Part shown: piece by piece, positions 44,225-55,932 of the stretch | Layout of the letters: every line of letters starts with the position of its first letter | Numbering within the stretch: position 1 is the first letter of the stretch | Assembly: GCA_003586115.2 (NCBI GenBank) | Contig: QVOM02000112.1 | Location: forward strand, 101,817,174-101,881,173 | DNA length: 64,000 nucleotides | Source of the DNA: Salvator merianae | Lineage: Eukaryota; Chordata; Lepidosauria; Squamata; Teiidae | Direction: 5' to 3' | Notes under the pieces: model-generated | Databases searched by the model: none | Told to the model about the DNA's origin: nothing | What the model saw: only the letters and a program-made list of their open reading frames with translations | Program-made: the position numbers and the translations under genes

Positions 44225-44672
44225 GCAGACATCTATATAAAGCCACTGGAAGAAGTCATCAGGAGATCTGGAGTGGGATGCCACCAGTATATGGATGACA
44301 TCCACCTCTAACTCTCAGTTCCTTCTGAATCAAGTGAGAAAGTTGAAAGTGAGAAAGTGGAGGCACTAATGGGTTGAATGTGGACCAATAAATTGAAACT
44401 GAATCCAGACATCACCCAATTCTCAGTGGGATTATTTTGCCTCTGAAACAAACGGTGCATGATCTGGAGTGCTTCTGTATTCATTGTTGTCACCTGAGGC
44501 TGAGGTAGAAGTGGCAGCCAGGAGTGCTTATGTACATCTCCAACTGATTTAACAACTTCAGCCTTTCCCGGATCGGGACAACTTGGCAACAGTGATCCAT
44601 GCCAGGGTGGGGAGGCTGGATGGGTTATACTTTTAAATATGTTTCAGCATAAGTAAATATATAAATAAAAAT
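44225..44672 (+). mobile_element. L2-clade LINE fragment
   Basis: GATGCCACCAGTATATGGAT then GACATCCACCTCTAACTCTC encodes a decayed CHQYADDTQLYLS-type reverse transcriptase motif. It is followed by an L2-like tail ending ATATATAAATAAAA, with an internal deletion between the two. Confidence 0.8.
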
Positions 44673-45294
44673 CCACCAAGAAACTTAATGAAGTTATTTA
44701 TTTTAGGAAAAGTCTCAAATCCATAAAATATTACAGTGTAAATAAATATGAAAAGGTGGCTACAGAAACTAGAATTAAACAAAATAATTTTATGTTTTGA
44801 ACATTTGTAAAGAAAAAAAGAGCAAAGAGTTCATGGTGTCATCACCCAGGAAACCAAGTTCTAAAAATATCTTACCTGTTATTCAGTAAAAGGATATGTG
44901 CTTGTCAGGATTGTCAATACATTATACAGACAAATCAGCTATGTAGTCAAATAGGAGGAAGCATTTTCTGAATATGGCACAATCAATCTTAACATCTGAA
45001 GGGCTTAACAGAACTACTAGTATTCACTCTAAGGAAGTTCTCCCTAATTTTCAAGAGTCCGGTCAAGGGCCAAACCCAGTTTGCTGAGTTCCTTGCTTTG
45101 ATCTATAAGCATTCTAATTTTTCTTCCATTTTGGCCCTCCCATTTCCCCCCATCCCTTCTCTACAATAAATCAGAGGTTCCCTGGAGATTCTGTTTTTCC
45201 AAAAGTCTAAATTATACATACAAAGGACATAGAGAAATAAAAGGAATATTCCACATGCATCAATGCAGCTCCTCTAAAATTGCTTTCAGAAATA

Positions 45295-45565
45295 GAATCA
45301 TAGAATCATAGAGTTGGAAGTGACCTCCAGGGTCATTGAGTCCAGCCTCCTGCTCATTGCAGGATTCACTAAACCCATCCCAGTCAGATGTCTGTCCAGC
45401 CTCTCCTTGAAGACCACCAGTGACGGAGAGCTCACCACCTCCTGTGGCAACCTGTTCCACTAACTGAACACCCTTACTGTCAAAAAGATTTTCTAGTATC
45501 TAGTCTGTATCTACTCCTTTGAAGTTTCATGCCCCTGTTTCTAGTCTGTCCTTCTTATGTAAGTG
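45295..45565 (-). mobile_element. CR1 LINE 3' end, antisense
   Basis: It begins AATCATAGAATCATAGAG (octamers read antisense), then TTGGAAGTGACCTCCAGGGT, CTCACCACCTCCTGTGG and TTTCATGCCCCTGTTTCTAG. It is the inverted counterpart of the copy at 43752, 1.1 kb away. Confidence 0.95.
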
Positions 45566-46149
45566 ATAAATAGAAACATTAGAAACTTCAGGAGAAAGAA
45601 ATACTCACAAATGCAAATGTGCAACTTATGAAGCTGTTACAAACGGGATCAAGATACTAATGAAATCTCTATCATTAGAAAAAACTATTAGGTCAAGGCA
45701 ACAGGGGTGGTAGTGTGTGTTTTGAGGAAGCCAATAAAATTGTATATACTGTAAATCTCTAAGCAAAGGGGAGCGAGGAACCATATTAAATCCAATCCTT
45801 ACAAGCTGGATTACTCAAAAGGGGATAGAAAACAATTGTGTATACGCTATAAAAATACTCTGTACTGCAATGATAAAGTGTCTTTTCAGTGAGATTAAGT
45901 ATGGTCCCATCCAATAGAAGTATCAAGTCCTGACTCTTCCAGCCCTTAGAACAAAATGAAAGTGTATAAAGCAGAGTATAATGTAATTCGTATATATAAT
46001 AGGCACATACAATCTATGAAGCAGGGCTGCTATACTTTTATTTCCATTTCAAGGACACCCCTGTTCAACACAGCATGGCACACTTTATGAACAAGATAAC
46101 TTCCACAGATGCTTGTAATTTCTTGGAGGTAGGACACAGAATTTAGTAC

Positions 46150-46208
46150 CTGTGATAGCAGTTTGATCTGGTCCTTTTCTTCTGCAGCAGCAACATTTAG
46201 AGCAAAAG
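46150..46208 (-). CDS. B3GLCT: B3GLCT exon 2
   Basis: This 59-bp exon has two bases completing a split codon and then 19 codons, FALNVAAAEEKDQIKLLSQ. It aligns with human residues 22-40, just after the signal peptide (human FGLASEDTKKEVKQSQ region). The acceptor is TCCCACTTTTCAG. The donor is CAG|GTACTA, which lacks the usual G at +5 and looks weak. The exon ends in phase 0, as human c.120 does. The protein match is modest because this linker is poorly conserved. The call rests on exact length and phase, and on its place upstream of exon 3. At least 17.8 kb of intron 1 follows on the 5' side. Confidence 0.85.
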
Positions 46209-47274
46209 CTGAAAAGTGGGAGGAAAAATATTATCTACTTTTTTCTCTCATAATAGCAGATCATTTTTGAATTTGTCAACTTACATCTACATAGGATAAA
46301 AAAGCAATTTAGATAATAGTACTTCCTAAATTCAGGGGACGTCTATAATAGTCTTATTCACAAGATAATTTTGCTGTTTCAAAAGTAGTATCATTTGCCA
46401 TAATCTGTCAATTTTACTTTCATGCATTTCTGGGCAGAAAATAATTCTTTGATGCAAAGCCAATTTATTTTGGCTTCAAGACAAAACAAGTCTTTACAAA
46501 AATAACACCTGGACACTTTAGTACTTCCGTTTATTGCATTACGTGCTAGCACATAGGAGACCTGAATTCCCCTAACAGCCTTAAGTTAAGTTTGCCATTA
46601 TTAGAGAAGACCTCCTTCAAATCTAGGGAGAAGAGTTCATGTTCTTGTTTTCCTGAAACTTTGGCAGTCATGAGGCTCTGCTAAACCCTTGCAAAGGCTG
46701 CAGTTCATCTCAGGTGTGAATCAAACAACAAAACAGCTATCACAAACCTTTGAAGGCAATGCAAACCAAAGCACAGAAGTACCAAAGCAAATACTCACAT
46801 TGTCACATATGTTAAAAACAGGCTTGCCATCCAGCCAAAATTCATTAGATTAGGGATGACAACAGGCAGCACAGATCTAGGAAAAGATATATGTTCCTAG
46901 ACATATATTTAGCTGGAGGGGAAATTGTTGGCTAAGTGTATGGAGACAAATAACATCTTACAACGATAAGAATCAGCTTTGACTCTTATCTCAAATAACA
47001 GAAAAGGCGGGCACACTCTCTGCCTGAGGTGGAAGTTGGATCACTCAAGAATGAAGATGCAGGTGAAGCAAACATATAATCTCACATTCAGATTTCAATA
47101 CTGGCTAACCAAGCTCATTCAGGGTGCTGATACATAAAGGAAGACAACCTTGTGCTGTGTTGCATGCACCCAGCATCAAGTATTCTGAGACACAGCAATT
47201 CTCTCCTGAACTCTGATTACTGCTCACATATGGAATACTTAGCAAAGACATCAAACACAGAGAATTCTTAAGAT

Positions 47275-47720
47275 TCACGACTGTGGCTGTCGGAGCAATA
47301 ATTGCTTGCAGCTGGAAGGAGCAGACAATTTTGGGTATTTTTCACTGGTATCGAAAGTTATGGGCCCTATCTGTTAAGGAACTACTCACTTATCAATCAA
47401 AGAAGATGACCGGTCTGACCAGCCTGACTCCTGCAGCAACTATATTTATGATTGGTTTCCACTATTGCAGCACCTACTTAACTTGCAGGATTAATACTGC
47501 CTATCTCAGCAAATACTAAATCACTTATTCTAAACAAATTTGGACATTACAGAGTTGGCAAAGTTTGGGGAGGAAACAGTTGGGGTTGCAGTAGCAGCAG
47601 GGTGGGAATAGGGAGTTAGGGAGTTAGTCGGAATGCTGGTTATGAAATGGTATTGTTAATGTATCATGCATAACTCAAGTTTTAAAAAGTATTTCAACTT
47701 TTGTGACTGAATATTCCTTT
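47275..47720 (+). mobile_element. L1-clade LINE 3' fragment
   Basis: Translation gives AIIACSWKEQTILGIFHWYR then KLWALSVKELLTYQSKK. This resembles the C-terminus of L1 ORF2 (arrangement xxIaxxWKxxxxPsxxxWxxxLWxxAxxEKLTY). It is followed by a G-rich, then T-rich 3' region. No upstream reverse-transcriptase core is visible. Confidence 0.55.
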
Positions 47721-48175
47721 CACTGTTGTGACTAAAACCTGTTGACAAACTGTTCTGGACAGACATAATCTGCAAGTCTGCAATTTGAGAGAGACAAAAA
47801 GTGCTAAAAGAAGCTTGTGGTGATTTATGAATGCTTATTACAGCAATACTTACTGGAAAATATTAAAAAGCAGTACAGTACAAGGACACTCCTTCCCCGC
47901 TTCTTAGTCTCAAGAGTCTGGTGCTCAGTTCTTGCTACAAGCAAGGAATTAAGGGCAGCCCCAGAGGCATCAGATGATTTGCAATTCTCTACGAGAGGCA
48001 GGGCATTGTATATTTTGGTTAAATTTTCTATATGCTTCCAGAATATGCTGTTCATGAAAAGTTCATGCTGGTCTACTGGGAAGCATGTACAGAAAAAGCT
48101 ATGATATTTCTATAAAATAAAAACCCACAGCTATAAAAGATAAGCATACAGCTGGTACAAAGCCATAACAAATGT

Positions 48176-48320
48176 CCCATAGGATCATACCAATGGCCCA
48201 ACTAGTCCTCGCTGTGTCCAACCAACTGCCTAAGGAAGCTCAGGAGCAGCACACAAGCACAACTTATTCTGCTCACAGTCTCCCAGTAGCGGACATTTAG
48301 CAGTCACCCTCACTGGGAGA
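48176..48320 (-). mobile_element. CR1/L3-like LINE fragment, antisense
   Basis: CCCATAGGATCATACCAATG, GCCCAACTAGTCCTCGCTG and GGAAGCTCAGGAGCAGCAC follow the same antisense consensus as the fragment at 17353. Confidence 0.6.
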
Positions 48321-51022
48321 ATGAAACTGTTTTAACTGGCACTTGAAAGGGACAGGAGGTCCACTGCTGTTAGCTTAGAGAAGCAAAAAGCAGGACACTC
48401 ATGAAACAGTGTTGAATAAGAAAGCTGTCTTTACAGCACAAAAGTTGCTACATGCCTTAACATTTCAATTGTCTTTTGCTTGCCAATCACATAGGCCTGT
48501 CCCCTACAAACTTGGGAGATTCTTGTCATTCAGTTTCCCATTCGCCGGTCTTATCTGCCAATGAGGAAATGAGACTGCACTTCTCTAGACCAGTTTGAGG
48601 GGAGGGGGAGCAATGGGGAATGTGGAGTTTTAAAAGCCTTAAAAGTACTTGGAAATTTGGCACTTGTGAGGGTTTTCAGGAATGGAACCCTCACAAACAT
48701 TAAGGCTTTCTTGTATTACTATTTATATTTATAAATTTCTTTCAATAATTAGAGGATTTCATGCATATTATCTAGCTATAATCTTTCCAATGATCCTTAA
48801 GATTAGTACTGCCAACCTTCCAGACACCTTATCCTGCATAAAATGAATGCTTAAACATATCACCTATGTACGCACAGAGGTCCCATTGCAAGAACCCATT
48901 GAGTGAGCCCTACTGCTTCCTCCATTTTGCATAGAAAGCTTTAACTGCCAGCCTCCCAGTTCCTTAAGGCAAAGCTAATAGCTCAGAACAGCAAGAACAT
49001 TTGCCACTGGGAATATCTCTCTTGAAGAGGACTGTATCAGTATTGGCTTGTTAAAGAAACAACAGCGGTTAAGATCAGCAAGAATATTTGGTGCTAGCAT
49101 TATCCCCAACCCCAGCATATGATCACCCACAGAAGTTTTTGTTTGTCAGGATTTCCTGACTGAATGAGTACACTAAGTGCCAATCCAAAGAAACATGGTC
49201 TTTAGTTTGAGAGCCCCGGATTCATTTCTTTGTTAAGTCTTGCAAAGACATTAGTTGCCTGACCAGGCTGTGGACAGGTTTGCTGCAGAGCCTGGTTTAG
49301 AATCCTTCGCCTAGTGTGAAGTGAGTTGCTCATCTGGTTGGAATGAACAGGGACCCTTGGAGATCCCAGCATGTGAGTCATGGTCATCACTGAACCCTAA
49401 GAGAACAACAAAACCCTCAAGATCAAGAGGCAAGTCTTGGATTTCTATGAAACAAGGAGAGGTAACCTTCCCCTACTTCCCATGATGCTCTGAGTTGCTC
49501 TGATTCTAATAAAATATGGCAACCCTGCATTCCCAAGTTTTCACTTTCTCTAACTTTACAACACCAGCTCTCCTGGAATCCATCTTTCTTAGGACATTTA
49601 TTTTCTGTGCTTTCCTCTCCTTTTTCCCCTTGGCTTTTCTTATTATACTGCTCAGACGGAATGCTGACTCCTCTTTTTTTACTATGAGGTATAGTCATCA
49701 CTCCACAAATGCAATTTCCATATAAGCTAAGATCATATAGTAATGACTGGAAAAACATACAAGGTCTCAGAACTGGAAACTTATCAGAGACCTGTATTTT
49801 GAAAACATTTTCCCAGACGCTTTTTGATCATTTTTTCAGCTTTCTCCATCTGCTTCCCTTCCTTCCGCCCTGCTCCCTGTTCTGACTATCATTTTATGGC
49901 TACTTTTCAGTTCCCTTTCCAGCCTTTTGGGAGCGGGGTTGGGTCCTGCTCCCACAATTATTCATTTCCCATGTATTTACCTTTTTGTTGGTGTGCCACC
50001 TCCCACTGTCATCTCTCTTCCTTTCCTTCCCAGGTGTTTAAATTTTGTTTTTGTGCCATCCCTTGGTGCTGCAGCCACTGCCCTCCCTAGCAGATAAACC
50101 TTTGAGAGCTGTTCACCACGCAGTTCACCCAGTTTCCCTTTTCCCATAAACCTAATACTTCTGTATTCACAAACTCACCACCTGCAAGCATTTTGAAGAA
50201 CCCAATATTCTTGAATATACAGAAACAACTGCATTAATGTATCTTTGTGTGGCTGTGTTCAGCAAACATGTGTCCATTTTACAATAGAAATGTGCCATAG
50301 TTTTAAAATATGCTGCTGAAGATCATACAACAACAGCCCTGCAGAGTGGAGCTGTTACTTGGGATCCCCTCCCATATTCTGTTAGTTTTATCAAACTGCA
50401 ATCTGACAGATAACTAAGGAGGCAGAAGTCAGAATCAGCAGCAGTTGCACAGAGTTCCACCGTCTTCTGCAAATCAAAGTGCAATTTAGTAGCAACAAAG
50501 TAAGTATTCCAACTAGAGCCCAGCTCTGCACACATTGCCCCGGCAGCCCCAGTCTGTGGGCTATTGCTGGATCAGAGAATAAAGCAAGTAATTCATTGAT
50601 AAAAATGCAGCTAAGCTGGGACCTAAGCAAGTACCAATACTGGTTGGTTTTTCCAGGTTGACAGAATGCAGATTTAGGCAGATGACGAATATGCTGTATG
50701 TCAGCTTCTAAGAAAATCAATATGACTTCTTTCTAAACTTAAAACGTCCATGCTTTTATTTATATTTTTTGAAAAATATGCAAGCATATTATACCAATTT
50801 CACAGAATTTATTGCACGCTTTTATATATGTGACATGGATTACCATCTCGCCACAATCCTGAAGGAGAGATCCTGAAAGCAATGGCAGAAGAAGAAGAAA
50901 GTCCTGACATGGCAATCTTGTCCCATAAGATTAAAAAAGGAGGAGTTAATCCTTGACAGAGATGCGGTCATCATGGGTGTGCAGGCATAGGAAAATGGGC
51001 AAGCCATCAGGAGAAGGAACTA

Positions 51023-51243
51023 AGGCTGTGTTCAGACATAACAATAGGTGCCTCATAACTTGGAGGTGCCTCATAGAGGCAGTGTGTGGCATTCGTGTTC
51101 CCAAGTCTTCTCTAATCCACCTTTTCTATCATAGAATGTTTATGAGAAGGGGGAGGGGCAGACTGGTGTGTGAACAATCCCACCTTGAAGCAGTCTTTGA
51201 GCTACCTCAGGGATGCTTTTTTTTTTGGTGTCTGATCACAGCC
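51023..51243. mobile_element. Family E transposon (221 bp)
   Basis: The ends AGGCTGTGTTCAGACA and TGTCTGATCACAGCC are inverted repeats. CTA flanks both sides (51020-51022 and 51244-51246), a 3-bp duplication as in families A to D. The interior has no coding capacity. Confidence 0.8.
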
Positions 51244-51599
51244 CTAGACTGGAAAGATTCCACACACGCCTCCAAAAGTTCTAAAACTAAATCTTTAGTG
51301 ACTCCATCAATCTTTATGTTGCGTTTGACAAACTAGACATTCCATATAAAAGATTTACAGTACTATCATCACCCATAAATCTGTCTTCTAAAGTGAAATT
51401 AATAGCTATTGCAGTTACTATATACACCTGGTCTCTAAAATCAAATATAAACATAATTACAAAGGATTTCCTCTATGCCTCCCAGTAACAACAGGATCAC
51501 TCATAATTTAAAACTAAATGGAGGCTCATTTCAGATTGTACAAAATTATTTGAAACATTTTATGCCATCCTTAACAAAAAGTTTCAGAGCAACTTACAG

Positions 51600-52465
51600 T
51601 AATTCCTCATCCAAAATTATTGGATGTGGACTTAATACATTGAAATTAAATCCAGAGGAGCACCCAATTCTGGATGGGATTGATTTGCCCCCAAAAGAAC
51701 AGGTGCGTGCTCCTGGATTCGTTGCTGTCACTTGAGATTTATGTGGCAGCAGGAGCCAGGAGTGCCTAAATCTACCCTCAACTGATTCACCAGTTTCAGC
51801 CTTTCCTGGATAGGGATAACATGGCCACAGTGATCCATGTCCTCTAGAGTAGACTACTGTGATGCATTCTATGTGGGGCTACCCATGAAAATGATCTGGA
51901 AGCTAGAACTAGTGCAGAATGAAGCAGCATGACAGCTGATGGGAGTTTCTGGCTAAACAAACATCCTGTCAATCCTGAAAGATCTGCATGGACTGCCTAT
52001 TCACTAATGAGCCCAATTCATGGTGCTGATGTTAATATATAAAGCCCTCAATGGCTTGGACCTGGTTATCTGAAGGAGCGCCTTCTCCCATATAGACTTG
52101 CCTAAGCACTGAGATAACAAGGAGAGGGCCTTCTTGTAGTTCTGCCTCTCTCAGAGGTGCAAGGGACAAGGACAGGCAAGGGGGCTTTTTCTGTGGTGGC
52201 CCCCAGGCTCTGGAACAGCCTCTATCTGAAGGTTTGACAGAGACCTACATTATATGTTTTTTTGGTGCCAGGTTAAAACATACCTCTTCACCCAGACCTC
52301 TGATGTTTAACTTCCCCTGTGCGTTGTCCTGCCAGCAAGGGAGGGTGGGTTATATTTTAAATATGGTATATTCTTAATATTTTATCTTTTTATTATTAGG
52401 ACCTGCCCTGGAACCTACAGGTGAAGGGTGGGATAGAAATTCTTAAATAAATAAATAAATACAAA
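51600..52465 (+). mobile_element. L2-clade LINE, 3' 0.87 kb
   Basis: It carries TTAAATCCAGAGGAGCACCC (LNPEKT-like codons), a decayed GDYCDAFYVGLPMKMIWKLE-type block, GCCCTCAATGGCTTGGACC (KALNGL), GGCTCTGGAACAGCCTC (LWNSL), then GGTGAAGGGTGGGATAGAAA and an AAATAAATAAATAAATA tail. Confidence 0.92.
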
Positions 52466-52740
52466 TTAATCAATAATATATTCGAAAACAACTGCTTAAG
52501 AGATGACTCTCAAAGCTTGTATTGTAAATTCTCATGACTATTGCTTATATTACCATTACAGATTCTTATAAGCAAAATTCTGCTTAAGTAGTGAAAAAGA
52601 GGTAGGCTTTCGTATCTCTTTTATAAGTTGAAAAGCAAGGTAGAAATCCTGACTCTTTTTCGCTACTGATGCACAATTTTGCTTATAAGAGAACCTCAGT
52701 GGCAATGTATACAATCTTAACAGGAACTCACTATGGGAGT

Positions 52741-52890
52741 TATTATAGCTCAGTGGAAGAGGGATTATTTTGCACACAGAAAGTTAAGACATTCAGTCCC
52801 TGAAAAAAAGTAATAGCAAATCACTTCTGTATCACTGATAAGAAAACTGCATGGATGTGTTCCTGAAGTCACCAGGAATGAGTTGCTGCC
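52741..52890 (+). mobile_element. tRNA-derived SINE
   Basis: TAGCTCAGTGGAAGAG at 52747-52762 is a clear A box. TAATAGCAAATCACTTCTG, AAAACTGCATGGATGTG and GAAGTCACCAGG form the body shared with 36655. Confidence 0.7.
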
Positions 52891-53411
52891 AAGGACCTCT
52901 TCATTTTCATACAAGCTTACATAAAAGACTGCAAAGGCAGAATAAAAAAGGGTAGGAGGAACCCACTTTAAGAACAAGTTTTTTGTTTTCACAGATCAGA
53001 TTAAGGCTGCATAATGAGAGAAAACTGTTTATCAGCAATGAACAGAATGATCAAAAGATTAATAAACTATAACACAAGCCTTTCAGCAAAATTCTAAAGA
53101 AAACTATTAATGAACAGCAAATGCCTGAGAGCATAAATGTTTTAAAGAACCATAAAAACTCAACATAGTTCAAGTGCTTTTAGGAGAAAAGTGATTCCAT
53201 AAGCCACTCACCTCAGCCCAAAGGGCTTTTCCCTGTGCATTGCCAGATGAAACGTGTCAGGCAAGAATACAACCGGAAAGATTTCAGAGAAATGATGAAG
53301 TATCTAGACAAGTCTACACAGGATGAGGTATTCCTTCAAATAATCCAGTGTTTCCCTAATATCAGTCACTAATGCGCCACATTCACAATTTCTGCCATAT
53401 CTATTTATTAC

Positions 53412-53735
53412 TTGTGCTATTGTTTGCTACTTAATATTCAGATACTAGCTCAATCTTGGAAGAGTCAGGACAGACAAAATGACTTTTTTTTCACACAGAG
53501 CATAGTTAAACTTTGGAGTTCACTACCACAGGATGTGGCACTGCCCACCAGCGTGGAAAGCTTCAAAAATGGTTTCAACAGTTCACGATGGACAAGGCTC
53601 TCAATGGATACAAGCCTTAAGGTGGTATGACTTCCTCTGATAGAGGAAGTAGTATGTCTTTCAAGACCAGCTACTGGGAAACAGAGAACAGGGCACAGTA
53701 TATGCTTACGCTATGCCTGGGGTCCACACATCGTA
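53412..53735 (+). mobile_element. CR1/L3-like LINE 3' fragment, sense
   Basis: Translation gives RQNDFFFTQSIVKLWSSLPQ then DVALPTSVESFKNGF, the C-terminus of CR1/L3-type ORF2 (W-SLPQDV motif). Its 3' part is the sense counterpart of the fragments at 17353 and 48176. Confidence 0.82.
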
Positions 53736-54129
53736 AGTTATCAGAACAGTATCAAAAGCACTCTATGGGCTGCCCTTACGTTTTCTCTGGAAGTTGCAGC
53801 TCGTGTAGAACATGACAGCTAAACTAAGGCCGTTTGGGAACAACTGCAACTAGTATATCAGCTGAACCCAGCCAGGAGCGCTGTGAAGCACTGAAGATAG
53901 CAGGATCTCTAGCAAAAAGTACATTACGAAACACCCTCAGACTACCCACTACAATCCCATTAAGAGAAGGCAAATTGACCAGTCCTCTGATCCAGGAAGC
54001 ACCGCCCACAGGGGTGCTCACTTCTCAGGATTCACTTTATCTTAAAACAGGGCAACTAAACAATTTAATTATAAACAGCATACAAAAAAGGCTCAGGAGA
54101 TCATGTGGAAAAATCTTGCCAATTACTAT

Positions 54130-55240
54130 CTAATTATTTTATTTATTTACATTTCTATCCTACCCTATACCAGACATATCAGGGCAGATCACAATAAAAC
54201 TGACATAAAGTACAATTTAAAAGAATAGGCTAAAACAAGAATAGCAGTGCCTGAAAGGAGAGAAAAGCTGTTCCTTCAGCCAAAAGCAAGGGTAAAAAGG
54301 TGCATCTTCATCAGATGTTTAAATACATTCAGTGAAGGAGTCAGGCACACCTTAGAGGTAAGGTTATTCCATAGTCTGGGGGCTATGGCCAAGAAGGCCC
54401 CCTCATGCATCCCTATCTCTTTAATGGCCTGGACTTTACTAGGCAAAGTTAGGGCATGGAGAAGGCATTCTTTTAGATACTTGGGGTTCAAGCCTTTTAG
54501 GGCCTTATAAGTAAATGATAGCACTTTAGTTTGGCTCAACAGCCAATGCAGTTCCAGTCAGCAATTTTGCTGCTACATTCTGCACCAACTGCAGCTTCTA
54601 AACGATCTTCACGGGCAGCCCCACATTAAAACAGTGTAATCTGGAAATTACCAGGACATGAATTACAGTGGCCAAACTGTTTCTGTCCAGAAAGGGTCAC
54701 AGTTGCCAAGCCAGCCCAAGATGGAAATAGGCAATGCCTCCACCTGAGCTTCAAGCGTCGGTGCAGAATCCAGGTGTACCTTCAGATTTCACACCTGGCC
54801 TTTCCTGGGCACTACAACCCCACCAAGAATGGTATGCCTCTCTACTTCATGGACCCAAGACCCTTTTACCAGGATTCAGTTTCAATTTATTGAGCCCCAT
54901 CCAGCCCATTATTGCTTCAAAGTACCTGCCAAGCACCTCAACCATCTCTCCTGGTTCAAAGGAATACAGAGCAAGAGCTCAGTATCACCTGCATATTGAT
55001 GGCATCTCACCATAAATCTCCTGATGACCTATCTCAGTGGTTTCATATAGGTACTAAAGAGCATGAAAGATAACACCAATCCCTGGTAACTCCACAAGTA
55101 AGTCCCCAAGACGTTGAGCAACATCTGCTACAACCAGCCTTGGAGATGGGAATGGAACCATCATAATATAGTGTCTCCAACTCCCAAACTCTCTAGCCTT
55201 TGCAGGAGAATACCAGGAGAACCAACAATTGTGCCTGTTG
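54130..55240 (-). mobile_element. L2-clade LINE, antisense, 1.1 kb
   Basis: It starts with TTATTTTATTTATTTACATT (tail), then minus-strand translation gives SFTYKALKGLNPKYLKE and LWNNLTSKV. Further up, CATATTGATGGCATCTCACC is the antisense of the HQYADD reverse-transcriptase motif. Several frame breaks show that it is old. Confidence 0.92.
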
Positions 55241-55850
55241 TAGCTCTGATCTATCTATGGTGTAATTCTTTGAAGTAATGCTTTACAATTTGGGACTGCG
55301 TCCTTCAAGATTTTTATTGTAGGAATCTTACTAAAATGTTCTGCTGCTTGATTCTGAGATAACATGCTTGGGGATCAGTCTGCAAAACTCTGAACACCAC
55401 TGTGAACTTAACAGAATAAATGCCATGCATATGCAAGGCAATTCTGTGTTCTCTACTTTGAAAATGGCAACTTTGAGTTAACACAAAAAGGTCAATGTTT
55501 ACTCAGAAAACAGTGTATTGCCAGGTAAAATACATTCCACTGCAGAACTTATGCAGAAACAAGGTATTTAAGATTCTTCAGCTCTTGGATACAGGTGAGA
55601 GGCCACCTGAGGAGATGTGAACTAAAATATGCTGCTGAGACCCATGAAATGCTGCATGTTTCATCAAATCTTTTAAATATCTCATGCTGCACATAGGCTG
55701 TAATTTATAAAATATTAACACACACAACCCCTGAAACAAGTAAAGCATTACATAGTCAGCCCAGAGAAAAAGCCAACTGTTTTTTAAATTTCATAACACT
55801 ACAGAAAAATCACATAAGGAATTATTTATAACTTCACTTGCTCTCAAACT

Positions 55851-55932
55851 GCTACCCTATTAAGTAGTCTCAATGAATTCAATGGGACTTATTCCTAGTT
55901 TCATTTCTGAATACAAAACTGCAGCCCTAGTA
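55851..55932. repeat. Short repeat typical of squamate genomes
   Basis: TCAATGAATTCAATGGGACT then TATTCCTAGTTTCATTTCTG and ACTGCAGCCCTAG resembles the widespread element AATGGGACTTACTCCCAGG...GGATTGCAGCC. I recognise the sequence pattern, but its class is uncertain. Confidence 0.5.

Larger units (their letters stand above)
39937..46149 (-). other. B3GLCT intron 2
   Basis: 6,213 bp, GTACTA...AATACAG. Most of it is DIRS copy 1, then CR1 and L2 fragments. In 39940-40200, 44680-45290 and 45570-46149 I recognise nothing. Confidence 0.85.
5044..46208 (-). other. B3GLCT: B3GLCT partial gene span (exons 2-10 of about 15)
   Basis: This is the span of the recognised coding exons of beta-1,3-glucosyltransferase (GT31 family). 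The enzyme works in the ER lumen and extends O-fucose on folded thrombospondin type 1 repeats to a Glc-beta1,3-Fuc disaccharide. Joining the nine exons in minus-strand order gives one open frame of 266 whole codons that follows human B3GLCT closely. Exon lengths from 5' to 3' are 59, 40, 110, 77, 112, 137, 64, 132 and 70 bp. All equal the human lengths as I recall them, except exon 9, which is 12 bp longer. Every intron starts GT and ends AG, and every exon phase joins to the next. In human the N-terminal half is a non-catalytic GT-like domain and the C-terminal half holds the catalytic DDD motif. The exon with that motif is not in this window. Confidence 0.96.

Noticed and set aside
52747..52762. 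Possible tRNA gene
   Set aside because: Only the A box is well kept. No cloverleaf forms, and the body matches a SINE copied elsewhere in the window.
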